DNA of 64,000 nucleotides from Luteibacter sp. SG786. Lineage in GTDB: Bacteria > Pseudomonadota > Gammaproteobacteria > Xanthomonadales > Rhodanobacteraceae. How positions within the stretch are numbered: position 1 is the first letter of the stretch; the number at the start of each line of letters is the position of its first letter. The notes beneath the pieces were generated by a model. The model worked only from the letters and a program-made list of their open reading frames with translations, was not told the origin of the DNA and made no database searches. Below, one piece after another: positions 1 through 8,416 of the stretch. The stretch lies in the NCBI RefSeq assembly GCF_011759605.1, contig NZ_JAAOYX010000003.1:360107-424106 (forward strand). Direction: 5' to 3'. A program made the position numbers and the translations under genes.

Positions 1-290
1 GCGAAACGGACCTTCGCGCCGACGTCGTGATCCAGGCCTTTGGCTTCCAGCCCAGTCCGCCGGACTGGTGCGACGCCTTCGGCATCGAGCGCGATCGCCA
101 TGGCCGTATCATTGCCGGCGGCGAAGGCAGGCTGCCGTTGCAGACGAGCAATCCGCGCGTGTTCGCCGGCGGCGACAACGTGCGCGGTGCCGACCTCGTG
201 GTGCGCGCCGTCTACGACGGCCGCGAAGCCGCCGCTTCCATCGCAAGACTTCTCGCGACGAAGGAAACGAGAAACACCGTCGCTGCCTGA
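1..290 (+). CDS. gltD: C-terminal end of a GltD-like FAD/NAD(P) oxidoreductase (5' truncated by window)
   Basis: Reading frame is open from base 3 and ends TGA at 288-290. About 95 residues are visible. The tail has the GltD-family pattern of a TSNPRVFAGGD segment (the FAD-binding GD motif) followed by GADLVVRAVYDGREAA and a terminal helix. In GltD this is the C-terminal FAD-domain end of the glutamate synthase small subunit, which passes NADPH electrons to the large subunit. Related NAD(P)-dependent reductases share the motif, so gltD is the likely but not proven identity. The N-terminal Fe-S region and any gltB lie outside the window. Confidence 0.75.
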   Translation, partial: ETDLRADVVIQAFGFQPSPPDWCDAFGIERDRHGRIIAGGEGRLPLQTSNPRVFAGGDNVRGADLVVRAVYDGREAAASIARLLATKETRNTVAA

Positions 291-293
291 CCC

Positions 294-398
294 GCCGCCC
301 CTGCGAAGGCAGGGGCCAAGGTCTGGCAAGGAAGGAAAACAAGAAGCGCTGTCGCCACCCGGGCCGTCGCCCCTGCGAAGGCAGGGGCCCAGCGACTT
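294..398. repeat. Two copies of a GTCGC...GCGAC palindromic repeat
   Basis: Copies at about 294-325 and 366-398 share the core CCCCTGCGAAGGCAGGGG, a 7-bp stem with a GAAG loop. The second copy adds outer arms GTCGC and GCGAC. The same element recurs at 9217-9294. No coding capacity is seen between 291 and 467. This is an intergenic repeat of the REP/small palindrome class. Confidence 0.75.
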
Positions 399-467
399 GG
401 CTTTCGCCCTTGGCTTCAGGCCCACACGCGCCCACAATGCCCCCATGCTCCCCCGGGCCACTACCTT

Positions 468-1226
468 ATGTGCCTGATCGCTTTCGCCTGGCAGGCGCAT
501 CCGCGCTGGCGCCTGGTGCTCGTCGGCAACCGCGATGAATTTCACGCCCGTCCGACCGCGCCGCTCGCGGCATGGGACGAGGCACCACAGATCGTCGCGG
601 GCCGTGACCTCGAAGCCGGCGGTACCTGGGCCGGCGTCGGCGCACGCGGTCGCGCCAGCGTCATCACCAACGTGCGCGACCTCACCGCCGATCACAGCGG
701 CATGTCCCGCGGGCTGCTGGTGGCCGATTACCTCGGTTCCACGGTGCCGGCGCGCGAGCACGCCATCGAACTCATGGGCAGTGCCGTGCAATACCGGCCC
801 TTCAACCTGCTCACCTTCGATCGCGAGGACGCGTACTACCTCGGCAACCATCCTCATGCGCGCGCCCAACCTGTGTCGCCTGGTGTGCACGGGCTGAGCA
901 ACGCGGACTTCAACGCGCCATGGCCCAAGACCCAGGCCCTGGTACACCGCCTGGAAGGCTGGCTTGCCACGGGTGGGGACGACGATGTGGACGTGCTTTT
1001 TGAGATGCTTTCCGATCAGGGCCGCTGGCCGGACGATGTCCTGCCCGATACCGGCATCGGCATCGAGCGCGAGCGCTTCCTCTCCAGCGCGTTCATCGTC
1101 GGCGAACACTACGGCACCCGCGCCAGCACCGTCGTCCTGGTGGACAACGATGACCGAACCACCATCGTGGAGCGCCGCTTCGGCCCGAACGGCGTGCCCG
1201 ACGGTCAGACCCGTTTCGACCTCTGA
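468..1226 (+). CDS. NRDE / TANGO2 family protein
   Basis: 252 aa. It begins MCLIAF, with the conserved Cys2 of the family, and has the eponymous NRDE motif at residues 23-26 followed by HARP. GGTWAGV and the ITNVRD segment are also typical. The bacterial NRDE family corresponds to eukaryotic TANGO2, and its biochemical role is not settled; the fold resembles Ntn hydrolases with Cys at position 2. The start is the ATG that places Cys second; no other in-frame start does so. It is a single gene with repeats on its 5' side and an SDR gene 121 bp downstream on the same strand. Confidence 0.88.
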   Translation: MCLIAFAWQAHPRWRLVLVGNRDEFHARPTAPLAAWDEAPQIVAGRDLEAGGTWAGVGARGRASVITNVRDLTADHSGMSRGLLVADYLGSTVPAREHAIELMGSAVQYRPFNLLTFDREDAYYLGNHPHARAQPVSPGVHGLSNADFNAPWPKTQALVHRLEGWLATGGDDDVDVLFEMLSDQGRWPDDVLPDTGIGIERERFLSSAFIVGEHYGTRASTVVLVDNDDRTTIVERRFGPNGVPDGQTRFDL

Positions 1227-1347
1227 AGGCAGGGTAGGCGGCGGCATTCCCCGCCCGCAGTCCAAAGACTTTTGCTTTTTCGACAATTGAATCGGCACTC
1301 GCAAGCCCCGAAGCTGTGGGCATCACTTTCCCCTTACGGAGCTTCCC

Positions 1348-2142
1348 ATGCAGATCGACCTCAGCAAGCGCACCGCCATCGTCACGGGTTCAACGGCCGG
1401 CATCGGCCTCGCCATCGCCACCGGTCTTGCCAAGGCCGGGGCCTCGGTCGTGATTACCGGACGCACCCAGGCCCGGGTGGACGAAGCCATCGCCGCGGTG
1501 AAGAAGGACGTGCCGAACGCCAAGGTGAGCGGCGTGGCCGCCGACCTCGGGACGAAAGAAGGAGCCGACGCGCTGATCAAGGCGGTTCCCCAGATCGACA
1601 TCCTGGTGAACAACCTCGGTATCTTCGAACCGCGCGACTTCTTCGAGATCGACGACGCCGAATGGACGCGCTTCTTCGACGTCAACGTTATTTCCGGCGT
1701 GCGCCTCTCCCGTCACTATGCCAAGGGCATGGCCGAGCGCGGCTGGGGTCGTGTGCAGTTCATCTCCAGCGAATCGAGCATCCAGACGCCGCCGGAGATG
1801 GTGCATTACGGCGTGACCAAGACCGCGCAGCTTGCGGTGTCGCGTGGCCTCGCGGAAGTGTTGACGGGTACGGGCGTTACGGTGAACGCGGTGCTGCCGG
1901 GCCCGACGCTCTCTGAAGGCGTGAGCGAGTTCTTCGGCAAGATCGCGAAGAACGGCGGCAAGACGCAGGAAGAAGTGGAAGCCGAATTCATCAAGACGCA
2001 CCGTCCCACTTCGCTCATCCAGCGCCTGCTGAGCGTGGAAGAAGTCGCGAACGTCTCGGTGTTCCTCGCTTCCGAGCAAGCCTCCGGCACCACCGGCGCA
2101 TCGTTCCGCGTGGACGGCGGCGTGGCTCGTCTGATTCTCTGA
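1348..2142 (+). CDS. SDR family NAD(P)-dependent oxidoreductase
   Basis: 264 aa, normal length for classical short-chain dehydrogenases. The cofactor motif TGSTAGIG is near residues 14-21, NNLG follows near 91, a catalytic Ser lies in the ISSESS stretch, and the YGVTK segment (YxxxK) near 154-158 completes the active site. The sequence ends VDGGVARLIL, as in many sugar or ketone reductases. The substrate cannot be told from sequence. A GGAG ribosome site lies about 7 bases before the ATG. It stands alone, followed by a tandem pair of REPIN-like repeats. Confidence 0.88.
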   Translation: MQIDLSKRTAIVTGSTAGIGLAIATGLAKAGASVVITGRTQARVDEAIAAVKKDVPNAKVSGVAADLGTKEGADALIKAVPQIDILVNNLGIFEPRDFFEIDDAEWTRFFDVNVISGVRLSRHYAKGMAERGWGRVQFISSESSIQTPPEMVHYGVTKTAQLAVSRGLAEVLTGTGVTVNAVLPGPTLSEGVSEFFGKIAKNGGKTQEEVEAEFIKTHRPTSLIQRLLSVEEVANVSVFLASEQASGTTGASFRVDGGVARLIL

Positions 2143-2182
2143 CCACCGCACCGCCGGCTCCCACGCAAGCATGCGAGCTTTG

Positions 2183-2265
2183 TGTGGGAGCCGCTTCAGC
2201 GGCGATGGGTGCTCGCGACAAGCGTGCCCGCTGCCGCGGGATCGCCGGCATAGCCGGCTCCCACA
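2183..2265 (+). repeat. REPIN-like element, full copy
   Basis: It begins TGTGGGAGCC with a first hairpin GCCGCTTCAGCGGC, then GATGGGTGCTCGCG. It ends with a second, inverted unit GCCGGCATAGCCGGC followed by TCCCACA. Both arms read outward-in as TGTGGGAGCC(hairpin)GAT, the layout of a REPIN (two inverted REPs). A remnant right arm (CGGCTCCCAC) lies just upstream near 2155. Confidence 0.85.
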
Positions 2266-2311
2266 GATACCTCCCCAAACACGAGGTTTCCTCACAAGCA
2301 TGCGAGCTTTG

Positions 2312-2369
2312 TGTGGGAGCCGCTGCAGCGGCGATGGGTGCTCGCGTCAAGCGTGCTCGCCGCCGCGGG
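2312..2369 (+). repeat. REPIN-like element, 3'-truncated copy
   Basis: Second copy in direct orientation. It shares about 70 bp with the previous one, including the preceding AAGCATGCGAGCTTTG, and is cut off after GCCGCGGGTTGG. The truncation point abuts the stop codon of the gene at 2378. The left hairpin is altered to GCCGCTGCAGCGGC, which keeps base pairing. Confidence 0.8.
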
Positions 2370-2377
2370 TTGGTCGC

Positions 2378-2686
2378 TCAATCGCCCACTTGGCAAAGGA
2401 TGCGCGCAAACGCCCCGTCGTCCCGCTGAAATTCCGGCCGCGGCGAATGGAAGCGGCGATCGCTCGAGGCGACCGACGTCACCTTGTCCATGCGGAAGAA
2501 CTTCCACCCCGCCGACGCACCGGAAGCGCTTCCACCCGCCACCTGATAGGCGCTCAGCAGTCGATTGCCCGCATGGTCGTCGCCGTACACGTAAGGCTGC
2601 ACGAGTCGCTCTTCGCCGCCGTATTCGACTGTCAGAAGATGCATCGAGCGGATCGCCTCGCAGATGATGTCCTCGAAGCGGCTCAC
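2378..2686 (-). CDS. Small WYL-domain-like hypothetical protein
   Basis: 102 aa. The pattern AIRSMHLLTVEYGGEERLVQP, then a GN..L.AYQVGG-like strand and KFFRMDKV, resembles the WYL beta-barrel core used by regulators to bind nucleic acid or ligands, but no HTH is attached. The start overlaps the end of the YchJ-like gene by four bases (ATGA), so the two are probably co-translated. The WYL link rests on pattern only; otherwise it is a conserved hypothetical. Confidence 0.65.
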   Translation of the reverse strand: MSRFEDIICEAIRSMHLLTVEYGGEERLVQPYVYGDDHAGNRLLSAYQVAGGSASGASAGWKFFRMDKVTSVASSDRRFHSPRPEFQRDDGAFARILCQVGD

Positions 2687-3081
2687 GACAGTTCACCGTC
2701 CACGTAGAACCACCTCCCGTCCTCGCGAACGAAGCGGCTGACCTCATGCATGCGCTCGGCCTTGCCGCCGCCGATGCGAAGGCGCGCGACGAACTCGACG
2801 ATGGCGGTATCCGGCGTGGGGTTCTCGTGACGCTTCACGGAGAGGCCGAGCCACGTCGGTGCGGGCGATTGCGTTGAGAGACCGAGGGACGGTGGCCGCG
2901 TATCGCGGTGCCACGTGGCGAGCAGATAGTGCTCCAACCCGAGTACATACGCGCTGTAGCGCGAGCGCATCAGGGCCTCGGCCGTCGGCGCGGGCGAGCC
3001 GGCATGCCACGGACCGCAACAGGCGGCATAAGCGGCCTTGTCGTTACACGGGCAGACGGAGGGAACGGTGAATTTCGTCAT
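2683..3081 (-). CDS. YchJ family (SEC-C / UPF0225) protein
   Basis: 132 aa from ATG at 3081. The N-terminus has the Zn-binding SEC-C-like pattern CPCNDKAAYAACCGPWH (Cys10, Cys12, Cys20, Cys21 region). The middle has [13 protein letters not shown] and the C-terminus GRWFYVDGEL; all three are hallmarks of YchJ proteins, an NTF2-like fold of unknown function. A longer open frame to 3498 exists, but MTKF at 3081 fits family length. It is the first gene of a two-gene unit overlapping the WYL-like gene. Confidence 0.85.
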   Translation of the reverse strand: MTKFTVPSVCPCNDKAAYAACCGPWHAGSPAPTAEALMRSRYSAYVLGLEHYLLATWHRDTRPPSLGLSTQSPAPTWLGLSVKRHENPTPDTAIVEFVARLRIGGGKAERMHEVSRFVREDGRWFYVDGELS

Positions 3082-3113
3082 TGTCGTTCTGATGTGGGAA
3101 CGCCAGGATGCGT

Positions 3114-3608
3114 TCAGTCCACCTTGCCGGATACGATCAGGGGCGTGAGGTCGTAACCCATGGTGACAGCCTTTGCCTTGAGCGACTCGAACGTGGCTCG
3201 GTCCATGGCCGGCGTGCGGGAAAGAATCCACAGGTATTTCCGGCTCGGTTGCCCGACCATGGCCCAGCGATAGTTCTCGTCGAGCGCGATCACCCAGTAT
3301 TCGGCCCACACCATGGGCAGCCACGACAGCCAGGCCGGGGCGAAACGTACTTCCAGCTTGCCTTGGGAGAACGGCTCCGGCCGTCTGGCCACGCCGTCGC
3401 TGGCAATGGTCTTGCCTTCGGCAGTGACGCATTGGTTGTGTACACCGATGGTTCCATCGGCACGGGGTGTGTAGGTGGCCGTCACGCCGGTCTCGCACTT
3501 GCGCTGGAAATACATCGGCAGCCGGGCAATCTCATGCCAGGTGCCGGCGTAGCGCTCCAGATCCAGGTGACTGACGGCGATGACGGGTGCCGTTGCGATG
3601 GGAGGCAT
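3114..3608 (-). CDS. Blc-type lipocalin lacking a signal peptide
   Basis: 164 aa. The lipocalin signature GTWHEIARLP sits near residues 22-31, followed by YFQRKCETGVTATY. The second conserved segment (YWVIALDENYRWAMVG) and the PSRKYLWILSRTP arm match bacterial Blc, an outer-membrane lipid-binding lipoprotein. Here no signal peptide or lipobox precedes the barrel: a TAA stop is in frame 12 bases before the ATG, so the protein as encoded begins at what is the mature N-terminus in Blc. It is therefore predicted cytoplasmic unless exported otherwise. Confidence 0.85.
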   Translation of the reverse strand: MPPIATAPVIAVSHLDLERYAGTWHEIARLPMYFQRKCETGVTATYTPRADGTIGVHNQCVTAEGKTIASDGVARRPEPFSQGKLEVRFAPAWLSWLPMVWAEYWVIALDENYRWAMVGQPSRKYLWILSRTPAMDRATFESLKAKAVTMGYDLTPLIVSGKVD

Positions 3609-3705
3609 GGCGGGATTCCGTTAGGACGACCCCCTACGATGCGCATTGGGGGTGAACCTCATTTGAATCGCGCCGCCAGCCGCATTCCCCGCGGCGCGGA
3701 GGCGC

Positions 3706-4254
3706 TCAGTCGCGAGCGTTGACGATCCTGACGAGCAGAGCAACCGCACCGTCGTCGAGTTCGACCGACTGCGGTGCGATGACACTATCGCCGGTCGCGC
3801 AGGCGACATCGCCGAAGAGCGCCGTGCCACGGGCAAGATGAAGCAGCTCGGCACCGTGCGCCTCGACATGTCCCGGCCCGTGCACGACATCGACCGCCCC
3901 CCGCACCGCGCCACGACGAACCATCAGATTGAAATCGCGCGTCGCTCCGCCGGCAAGCGTGACCTCGACCTGCGCTTCGCCCGGGAAGGCGAATGGCTTG
4001 AAGGGTGTCGTCAGGGCGTGCTCGCACTCGCCGTCGAGCGTCATCGTGAAGCCGTCGCCCTGGAGCAGCACGATGGTCCGGTCGATGCCGGGAAATCGCG
4101 AGAAGGGCGACGCGGTGTCGACGTCCGCGATGCTCACCCGCCATAGGAAGTCGTCCATCGAGGCGCCGGGCGGCTCGACGGCGATCTCGCGCGTGATGCC
4201 CAGGCCGTTCTTCCACGGCACGGCTTTCAGTTCGTCGAAACGGACGATCTTCAT
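3706..4254 (-). CDS. HutD family protein
   Basis: 182 aa from ATG at 4254. The segment VPWKNGLGITREIAVEP near residues 12-28, then WRVSIADV and FSRFPGIDRTIVLLQG, are the defining HutD/Ves patterns of a cupin-fold protein. HutD is often linked to histidine utilisation, but no hut genes are near. The start overlaps the dinG stop by 4 bases (ATGA), so translation is probably coupled to dinG. Confidence 0.85.
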   Translation of the reverse strand: MKIVRFDELKAVPWKNGLGITREIAVEPPGASMDDFLWRVSIADVDTASPFSRFPGIDRTIVLLQGDGFTMTLDGECEHALTTPFKPFAFPGEAQVEVTLAGGATRDFNLMVRRGAVRGAVDVVHGPGHVEAHGAELLHLARGTALFGDVACATGDSVIAPQSVELDDGAVALLVRIVNARD

Positions 4255-6347
4255 GCGACGCGTTCGATATCGCGGGCGAAAGGCGGCAGGGCGCGCAGCA
4301 TGCCCGTGCCGTAGCGTTTGGTGACGACACGACGGTCGAGCAGCACGATGCGACCTGTATCGGTTTCCGTGCGGATGAGGCGGCCGCAGTACTGCGTGAG
4401 CAGTCGCGTGGCATCGGGCACGCTCACCTCGATGAAAGGATTGCGGCCGCGCGATTCCAGCCATTCGGCATACGTGGCGCCGACCGGATCGGTAGGCACC
4501 GCGAACGGCAGCTGGGTGACCACCACGGTTTCGCAGAGCTTGCCAGGGAGGTCGAGGCCTTCGCCGAATGAGGCCAGCCCGAACAGCGTGCTGCCCTTGC
4601 CGGCTTCGATGTCCTCTCGGTGCTCGGCGATCAACTGGGCTTTCGACAACGAGCCCTGCGCCCGTACCTTGCGCACGAATTCGATGGGCAGGATCTGCAG
4701 CACGCGGTCGAGCTTCGCGCGCGAGGTAAACAGCACGAGATTGCCCGCGTTCCAGTCGAGGTGCTTCGCCAGCCAGTCCGATACCTCCCGTGCGTGACCC
4801 TCGCGGTCGTCGGGGAGCGAGCTGAGGGCCGGCACCGTGAGCCTGGCCTGGCGTTCGAGGTCGAACGGCGAGGGCAGGCTGATCGTCACGGCATCGTTGG
4901 GCAGGCCGACCGAATCGGCGAAGCCGCGGAAGTTGCCGCCGGCGCTGAGCGTGGCCGAGGTCATGACCACGGCGGACGCGTTGTCCCAGAGCACGCTGCG
5001 CAGCAGTCCGCCAGCCGACACCGCCGACGCGTGGCACACCAGCTGCTGCTCGGGCGTCATGCTCACCCAGCGCGCGAGGGGCGGGCCGTCCTCGCGGTCG
5101 TCGGTCGACCATGCGTACCAGGTGCGCACCTGGCGATCGAGGCGTTCCAGCGCCACGCCGAGTTCGCGGGACAGCGCCTCCTGCGTGGGGCCGCCGGCCT
5201 CCATTTCCACGACCGTGCGGCGCACCGTGCGCAGCCAGCGCTGGATGTCCTTCGTGACGAGGTGCAGGTAGTCCGCGTGCGCCTTCCAGTTTTCCGGAAG
5301 CTGGCCAAGCGAGGCGCGGAACACGGGCTCCGTTTCGCTCGACGAGGGTGTCCATGACAGGCGGATCTCCCGCTCCATCTCTTCCAGCGCGTTAGACATC
5401 TCGAGCATCTTCTCGTCGCCCTGCTCGAGCGTGAGGTTGCCGATGCTTTCCTTGTCCGTGAGCGAATACGCCGCGTGGATCTGGTTCTGCAGGCGGCCGA
5501 TGCGGCGTACAGCGGTGGCGAGGTGCACGTCGGCGGCACCGCGGTCGATGGCCTTGCCGGGCACGTGGTGCGCTTCGTCGAAGATATAGAGGGTTTCTTC
5601 CGGCTTCGGCAGGATCACGCCGCCGAAGGTGTCCTCGTCGCGCGGCATCGTGAGGTCGGCCAGCACAAGGTCCTGGTTCGCCACGACGATGTCGGCATCG
5701 CCGATCGCGCGGCGTGCCACGAAGAACGGACACACGGCAAAGGCGCCGCATTTCCGTCCGGTGCATCCGCCAGCGCTGGTGGTGACCATGCCGCGCACGA
5801 GATCGGAAAGCGGTTCGGGGCTAGTGTCGATGTCGCCGTTCCACTCGCGCGACTCGAATGCCTTGCCGAGCTTCTCGATGGCCTTGGTGTCGCGCTCGGC
5901 GGGCGGACGCGACCATAGCGCGAGTTCCGCATCGAAATCGAAGCCGCCCTGCGCCGAAGGCTCCGCTCCGGCCATGCGCAGGTTGCGCGGGCAGAGGTAG
6001 CGGGCACGGCCCTTGGCGAGCGCCACCTTGGCCTCGACACCGCACAGGCTCAAATACTGCGGAATGTCGCGCTGCACGAGTTGTTCCTGCAGCGCCACCG
6101 TGGCGGTCGCGATGACGAGCTTCTTCTTCTGCGCCCGGGCAACTTCCAGGCCGGCGATCAGATAGGCCATCGACTTGCCTGTGCCGGTCGGCGCCTCGAT
6201 GACGGCCGCGCCGGCCGGCTCGGCCAGCGCCTTGGCCACCTCGGCAATCATCTTCAGCTGCGAGGAGCGGCCGCGGAATCCCGTCAGGCCATCCTTCAGC
6301 CGCGCATAGGCGGCGCGGATCGCGGCTTTGGTGTCGTCGGTGAGCAT
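4251..6347 (-). CDS. dinG: ATP-dependent DNA helicase DinG/YoaA type (XPD-like, Fe-S)
   Basis: 698 aa superfamily 2 helicase. Walker A TGTGKS is at 54-59 and the DEAH box at 257-260. Four cysteines, at about 119, 195, 200 and 206, bracket the Fe-S insertion as in XPD/DinG. C-terminal motifs include TSATLSAGG, FGEGLDLPG and QYCGRLIRTETDTG (motif VI). Such enzymes unwind 5'-3' and resolve R-loops and damaged forks. DinG and YoaA are close relatives, so the symbol is provisional. It leads a two-gene unit with the HutD-like gene; a palindrome lies just upstream. Confidence 0.88.
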   Translation of the reverse strand: MLTDDTKAAIRAAYARLKDGLTGFRGRSSQLKMIAEVAKALAEPAGAAVIEAPTGTGKSMAYLIAGLEVARAQKKKLVIATATVALQEQLVQRDIPQYLSLCGVEAKVALAKGRARYLCPRNLRMAGAEPSAQGGFDFDAELALWSRPPAERDTKAIEKLGKAFESREWNGDIDTSPEPLSDLVRGMVTTSAGGCTGRKCGAFAVCPFFVARRAIGDADIVVANQDLVLADLTMPRDEDTFGGVILPKPEETLYIFDEAHHVPGKAIDRGAADVHLATAVRRIGRLQNQIHAAYSLTDKESIGNLTLEQGDEKMLEMSNALEEMEREIRLSWTPSSSETEPVFRASLGQLPENWKAHADYLHLVTKDIQRWLRTVRRTVVEMEAGGPTQEALSRELGVALERLDRQVRTWYAWSTDDREDGPPLARWVSMTPEQQLVCHASAVSAGGLLRSVLWDNASAVVMTSATLSAGGNFRGFADSVGLPNDAVTISLPSPFDLERQARLTVPALSSLPDDREGHAREVSDWLAKHLDWNAGNLVLFTSRAKLDRVLQILPIEFVRKVRAQGSLSKAQLIAEHREDIEAGKGSTLFGLASFGEGLDLPGKLCETVVVTQLPFAVPTDPVGATYAEWLESRGRNPFIEVSVPDATRLLTQYCGRLIRTETDTGRIVLLDRRVVTKRYGTGMLRALPPFARDIERVA

Positions 6348-6368
6348 CGATGGGCGCGGGTACGGGAA

Positions 6369-6390
6369 GGGTAGCCTTGCAAGGTTACCC
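6369..6390. promoter_or_regulatory. 22-bp near-perfect palindrome upstream of dinG
   Basis: GGGTAGCCTTG / CAAGGTTACCC: two 11-base arms with one mismatch and no spacer, 21 bases before the dinG start codon and downstream of the 6416 gene. There is no T-run on either side, so a terminator is unlikely; an operator is a reasonable guess. It does not resemble a LexA box. Confidence 0.45.
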
Positions 6391-6415
6391 TATCGCCGTC
6401 TGAAGCCCACGAACC

Positions 6416-6700
6416 TCAGGCGTGACGGTTCATCCCGGGCGGCGGTGTGCCCACACCGGCGACGAGGCCGGCCACCACGTAATTGTGTTCGGTCCAGGTG
6501 CCGTCGGCCTGCTGCACGTGGATCTCCACGGGCCGGCCCAGTTCGGCGGACAGGCCGGGGGCGATGTTCTCGGCTGCGGCAAGGGCGGCCGCCTGGGAAT
6601 CGTACGGACCGAGCAGGAGGGATGCCGCACGGCGCACGATCCACGGTCCCTGTGTCGATTCGCTGTACGGAATGAACAGTTGGGCGGAGCTCGAAGCCAT
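6416..6700 (-). CDS. Conserved hypothetical protein, DUF2188-like pattern
   Basis: 94 aa. It shows a repeated strand-helix layout: GPWIVRRAASLLLGPYDSQAAALAAAENIAP, then a strand EIHVQQADGTWTEHNY. That order (a W.V strand, an Ala-rich helix, a VHV..DG.W strand) recalls small DUF2188-type proteins, but the match is weak and I assign no function. ATG at 6700. It lies between tag and dinG on the same strand. Confidence 0.6.
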   Translation of the reverse strand: MASSSAQLFIPYSESTQGPWIVRRAASLLLGPYDSQAAALAAAENIAPGLSAELGRPVEIHVQQADGTWTEHNYVVAGLVAGVGTPPPGMNRHA

Positions 6701-6732
6701 GGAACCCTCACGAAGTCAGGTGAACCAGACGA

Positions 6733-6757
6733 TCGAGGCCGCTGGATGCGGCCTCGA
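6733..6757. other. Perfect 10-bp stem-loop between tag and the 6416 gene
   Basis: TCGAGGCCGC, TGGAT loop, GCGGCCTCGA. No T-run follows on either strand, so it may be a weak terminator, an RNA-stabilising hairpin or an operator. A separate TTTTTT run lies closer to tag, just after its TAA, without a good stem. Confidence 0.4.
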
Positions 6758-6791
6758 GGTCCACGCTACGCCCGGGGGGCTAAAAAACCCG

Positions 6792-7388
6792 TTAAGCCTG
6801 TTTGTCCAATGGGTTACAGCGCACTTCATGGCGGCGGAAGCACTCCGGCGCGTGGCTGTTGATGAGCCCTGTGGCCTCCATCCAGGCGAACACGATGGTC
6901 GGGCCGACGAAGGTGAAACCGCGCTTCCGCAGGGCCTTCGATACCTGTTCCGACAGCGGGCTGTTCGGGGGCACGGGGCCTTCCCAGTCGATGGGCCGGC
7001 CCCCGACGAACTGCCAGGCGAAGGTGGCGAAATCCTCGCCGGCCTCCCGCATCGCCAGATAGGCCCGGGCGTTGCGGATGCTTGCCTCGATCTTGCTGCG
7101 CGAGCGGATGATGCCGGCGTCGGCCAGCAGGCGCGCGACATCGCCGTGGCCGTACGCCGCCACGCGCTCCGGATCGAAGCCGTCGAAGGCACGCCGGAAG
7201 CCGTCGCGCCGGGCGAGGATCGTGCGCCAGGACAACCCCGCCTGGAAGCCGTCGAGCACCAGCTTTTCCCAGAGCTTGCGGCTGTCGCGTTCGGGCACGC
7301 CCCATTCCCGGTCGTGGTAGTCGCGCAGCAGTGCATCGGTGTCGCCCCAGGGGCAACGTACGAGGGCTTCGGTCCTGGGCGGGGTCAT
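6792..7388 (-). CDS. tag: DNA-3-methyladenine glycosylase I
   Basis: 198 aa from ATG at 7388. It has the TagI zinc-site residues: Cys in RCPWGDTD, His in DYHDREWG, and the C-terminal HAPEC pair. [11 protein letters not shown] and the aromatic pocket segment are also typical. The enzyme excises 3-methyladenine from alkylated DNA. The frame stays open to 7469, but that extension overlaps the divergent ABC gene start and has no family similarity, so the shorter start is used. Confidence 0.92.
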   Translation of the reverse strand: MTPPRTEALVRCPWGDTDALLRDYHDREWGVPERDSRKLWEKLVLDGFQAGLSWRTILARRDGFRRAFDGFDPERVAAYGHGDVARLLADAGIIRSRSKIEASIRNARAYLAMREAGEDFATFAWQFVGGRPIDWEGPVPPNSPLSEQVSKALRKRGFTFVGPTIVFAWMEATGLINSHAPECFRRHEVRCNPLDKQA

Positions 7389-7459
7389 TCGCCAAGCCTC
7401 GCACCCATGCGCGTTCGGGTCTACCATCGCCCGCTTACCCACCGAACAAGCGGGTCCCC

Positions 7460-8416
7460 ATGCCGCCACTCGATGCCACTATCTCCATGCCCGACGCCAT
7501 CGTCTCGGTGCAAGGCCTCTCCAAGACCTACAAGACCGGGTTCCAAGCGCTCAAGCGCGTGGATCTGGAAATCCGCCGCGGCGAGATCTTCGCGCTGCTT
7601 GGACCGAACGGTGCCGGCAAGACCACCCTGATCAGCATCGTCTGTGGCATCGTCAACGGTAGCGAGGGCACGGTGATCGTCGACGGTCACGACATCGTGC
7701 GCGACTACCGCGCCGCGCGCGGCCTCATCGGCCTGGTGCCGCAGGAACTCTCCACCGACGCCTTCGAAAGTGTCTGGGCCACGGTGAAATTCAGCCGCGG
7801 GCTGTTCGGCAAGGCGCCGGACCCGGCGTACCTGGAAAAGATCCTGCGCGAGCTGTCGCTGTGGGAGAAGAAGGATTCGAAGATCATGACGCTTTCCGGC
7901 GGCATGAAGCGGCGCGTGCTGATCGCGAAGGCCCTGGCGCACGAACCTCGCGTGCTGTTCCTCGACGAACCGACCGCGGGCGTCGACGTGGAGCTTCGCC
8001 ACGACATGTGGCAGATGGTGCATCGCCTGCGCGAGTCGGGCGTCACCATCATCCTCACCACGCATTACATCGAGGAAGCCGAGCAGATGGCCGACCGCAT
8101 CGGCGTGATCAATCGCGGCGAGCTGGTGCTGGTGGAAGACAAGCACACGTTGATGCGGAAGCTCGGAAAGAAGCAATTGTCGCTGCAATTGCAGACACCG
8201 CTCGAGTCGGTGCCAGAAGGTCTCGGCGAATGGCCGCTGGAGTTGTCGGACGACGGCAGCTGTCTCACCTACACCTTCGACGCACAGGGCGAACGCACCG
8301 GCATCGCCGAGCTTCTGCGCAAGCTGAATGCCCTGGGCATCGACTTCAAGGATCTGCATTCGAGCGAGAGTTCGCTCGAGGACATCTTCGTCAGCCTGGT
8401 GAGGAGCCGCGCATGA
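7460..8416 (+). CDS. ABC-2 type transporter ATPase (YadG-like)
   Basis: 318 aa. Walker [10 protein letters not shown], a Q-loop in [14 protein letters not shown], signature LSGGMKRR, Walker [13 protein letters not shown] and the switch His in TTHYIEEAE are all present. The C-terminal 90 residues are the extension common to drug/polysaccharide ABC-2 ATPases. The stop overlaps the permease start by 4 bases (ATGA), so the two form an exporter. ATG at 7460 was chosen because it follows the tag/ABC divergent gap; MPDAIV at 7490 is an alternative. Confidence 0.88.
   Translation: MPPLDATISMPDAIVSVQGLSKTYKTGFQALKRVDLEIRRGEIFALLGPNGAGKTTLISIVCGIVNGSEGTVIVDGHDIVRDYRAARGLIGLVPQELSTDAFESVWATVKFSRGLFGKAPDPAYLEKILRELSLWEKKDSKIMTLSGGMKRRVLIAKALAHEPRVLFLDEPTAGVDVELRHDMWQMVHRLRESGVTIILTTHYIEEAEQMADRIGVINRGELVLVEDKHTLMRKLGKKQLSLQLQTPLESVPEGLGEWPLELSDDGSCLTYTFDAQGERTGIAELLRKLNALGIDFKDLHSSESSLEDIFVSLVRSRA

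Noticed and set aside
2171-2707. Open frames across the REPIN tandem at 2.2-2.4 kb
   Set aside because: They translate the repeat itself (repeated [13 protein letters not shown] phrases) and are not conserved proteins.
3706-5355. A 549-codon minus-strand frame that includes HutD and extends under dinG
   Set aside because: Only the last 182 codons match HutD; the rest overlaps dinG in another frame. The HutD ATG lies at the dinG stop.
6770-6791. TTTTTT run after the tag stop as an intrinsic terminator
   Set aside because: The only stem available has five base pairs and a 20-base loop, too weak to call.
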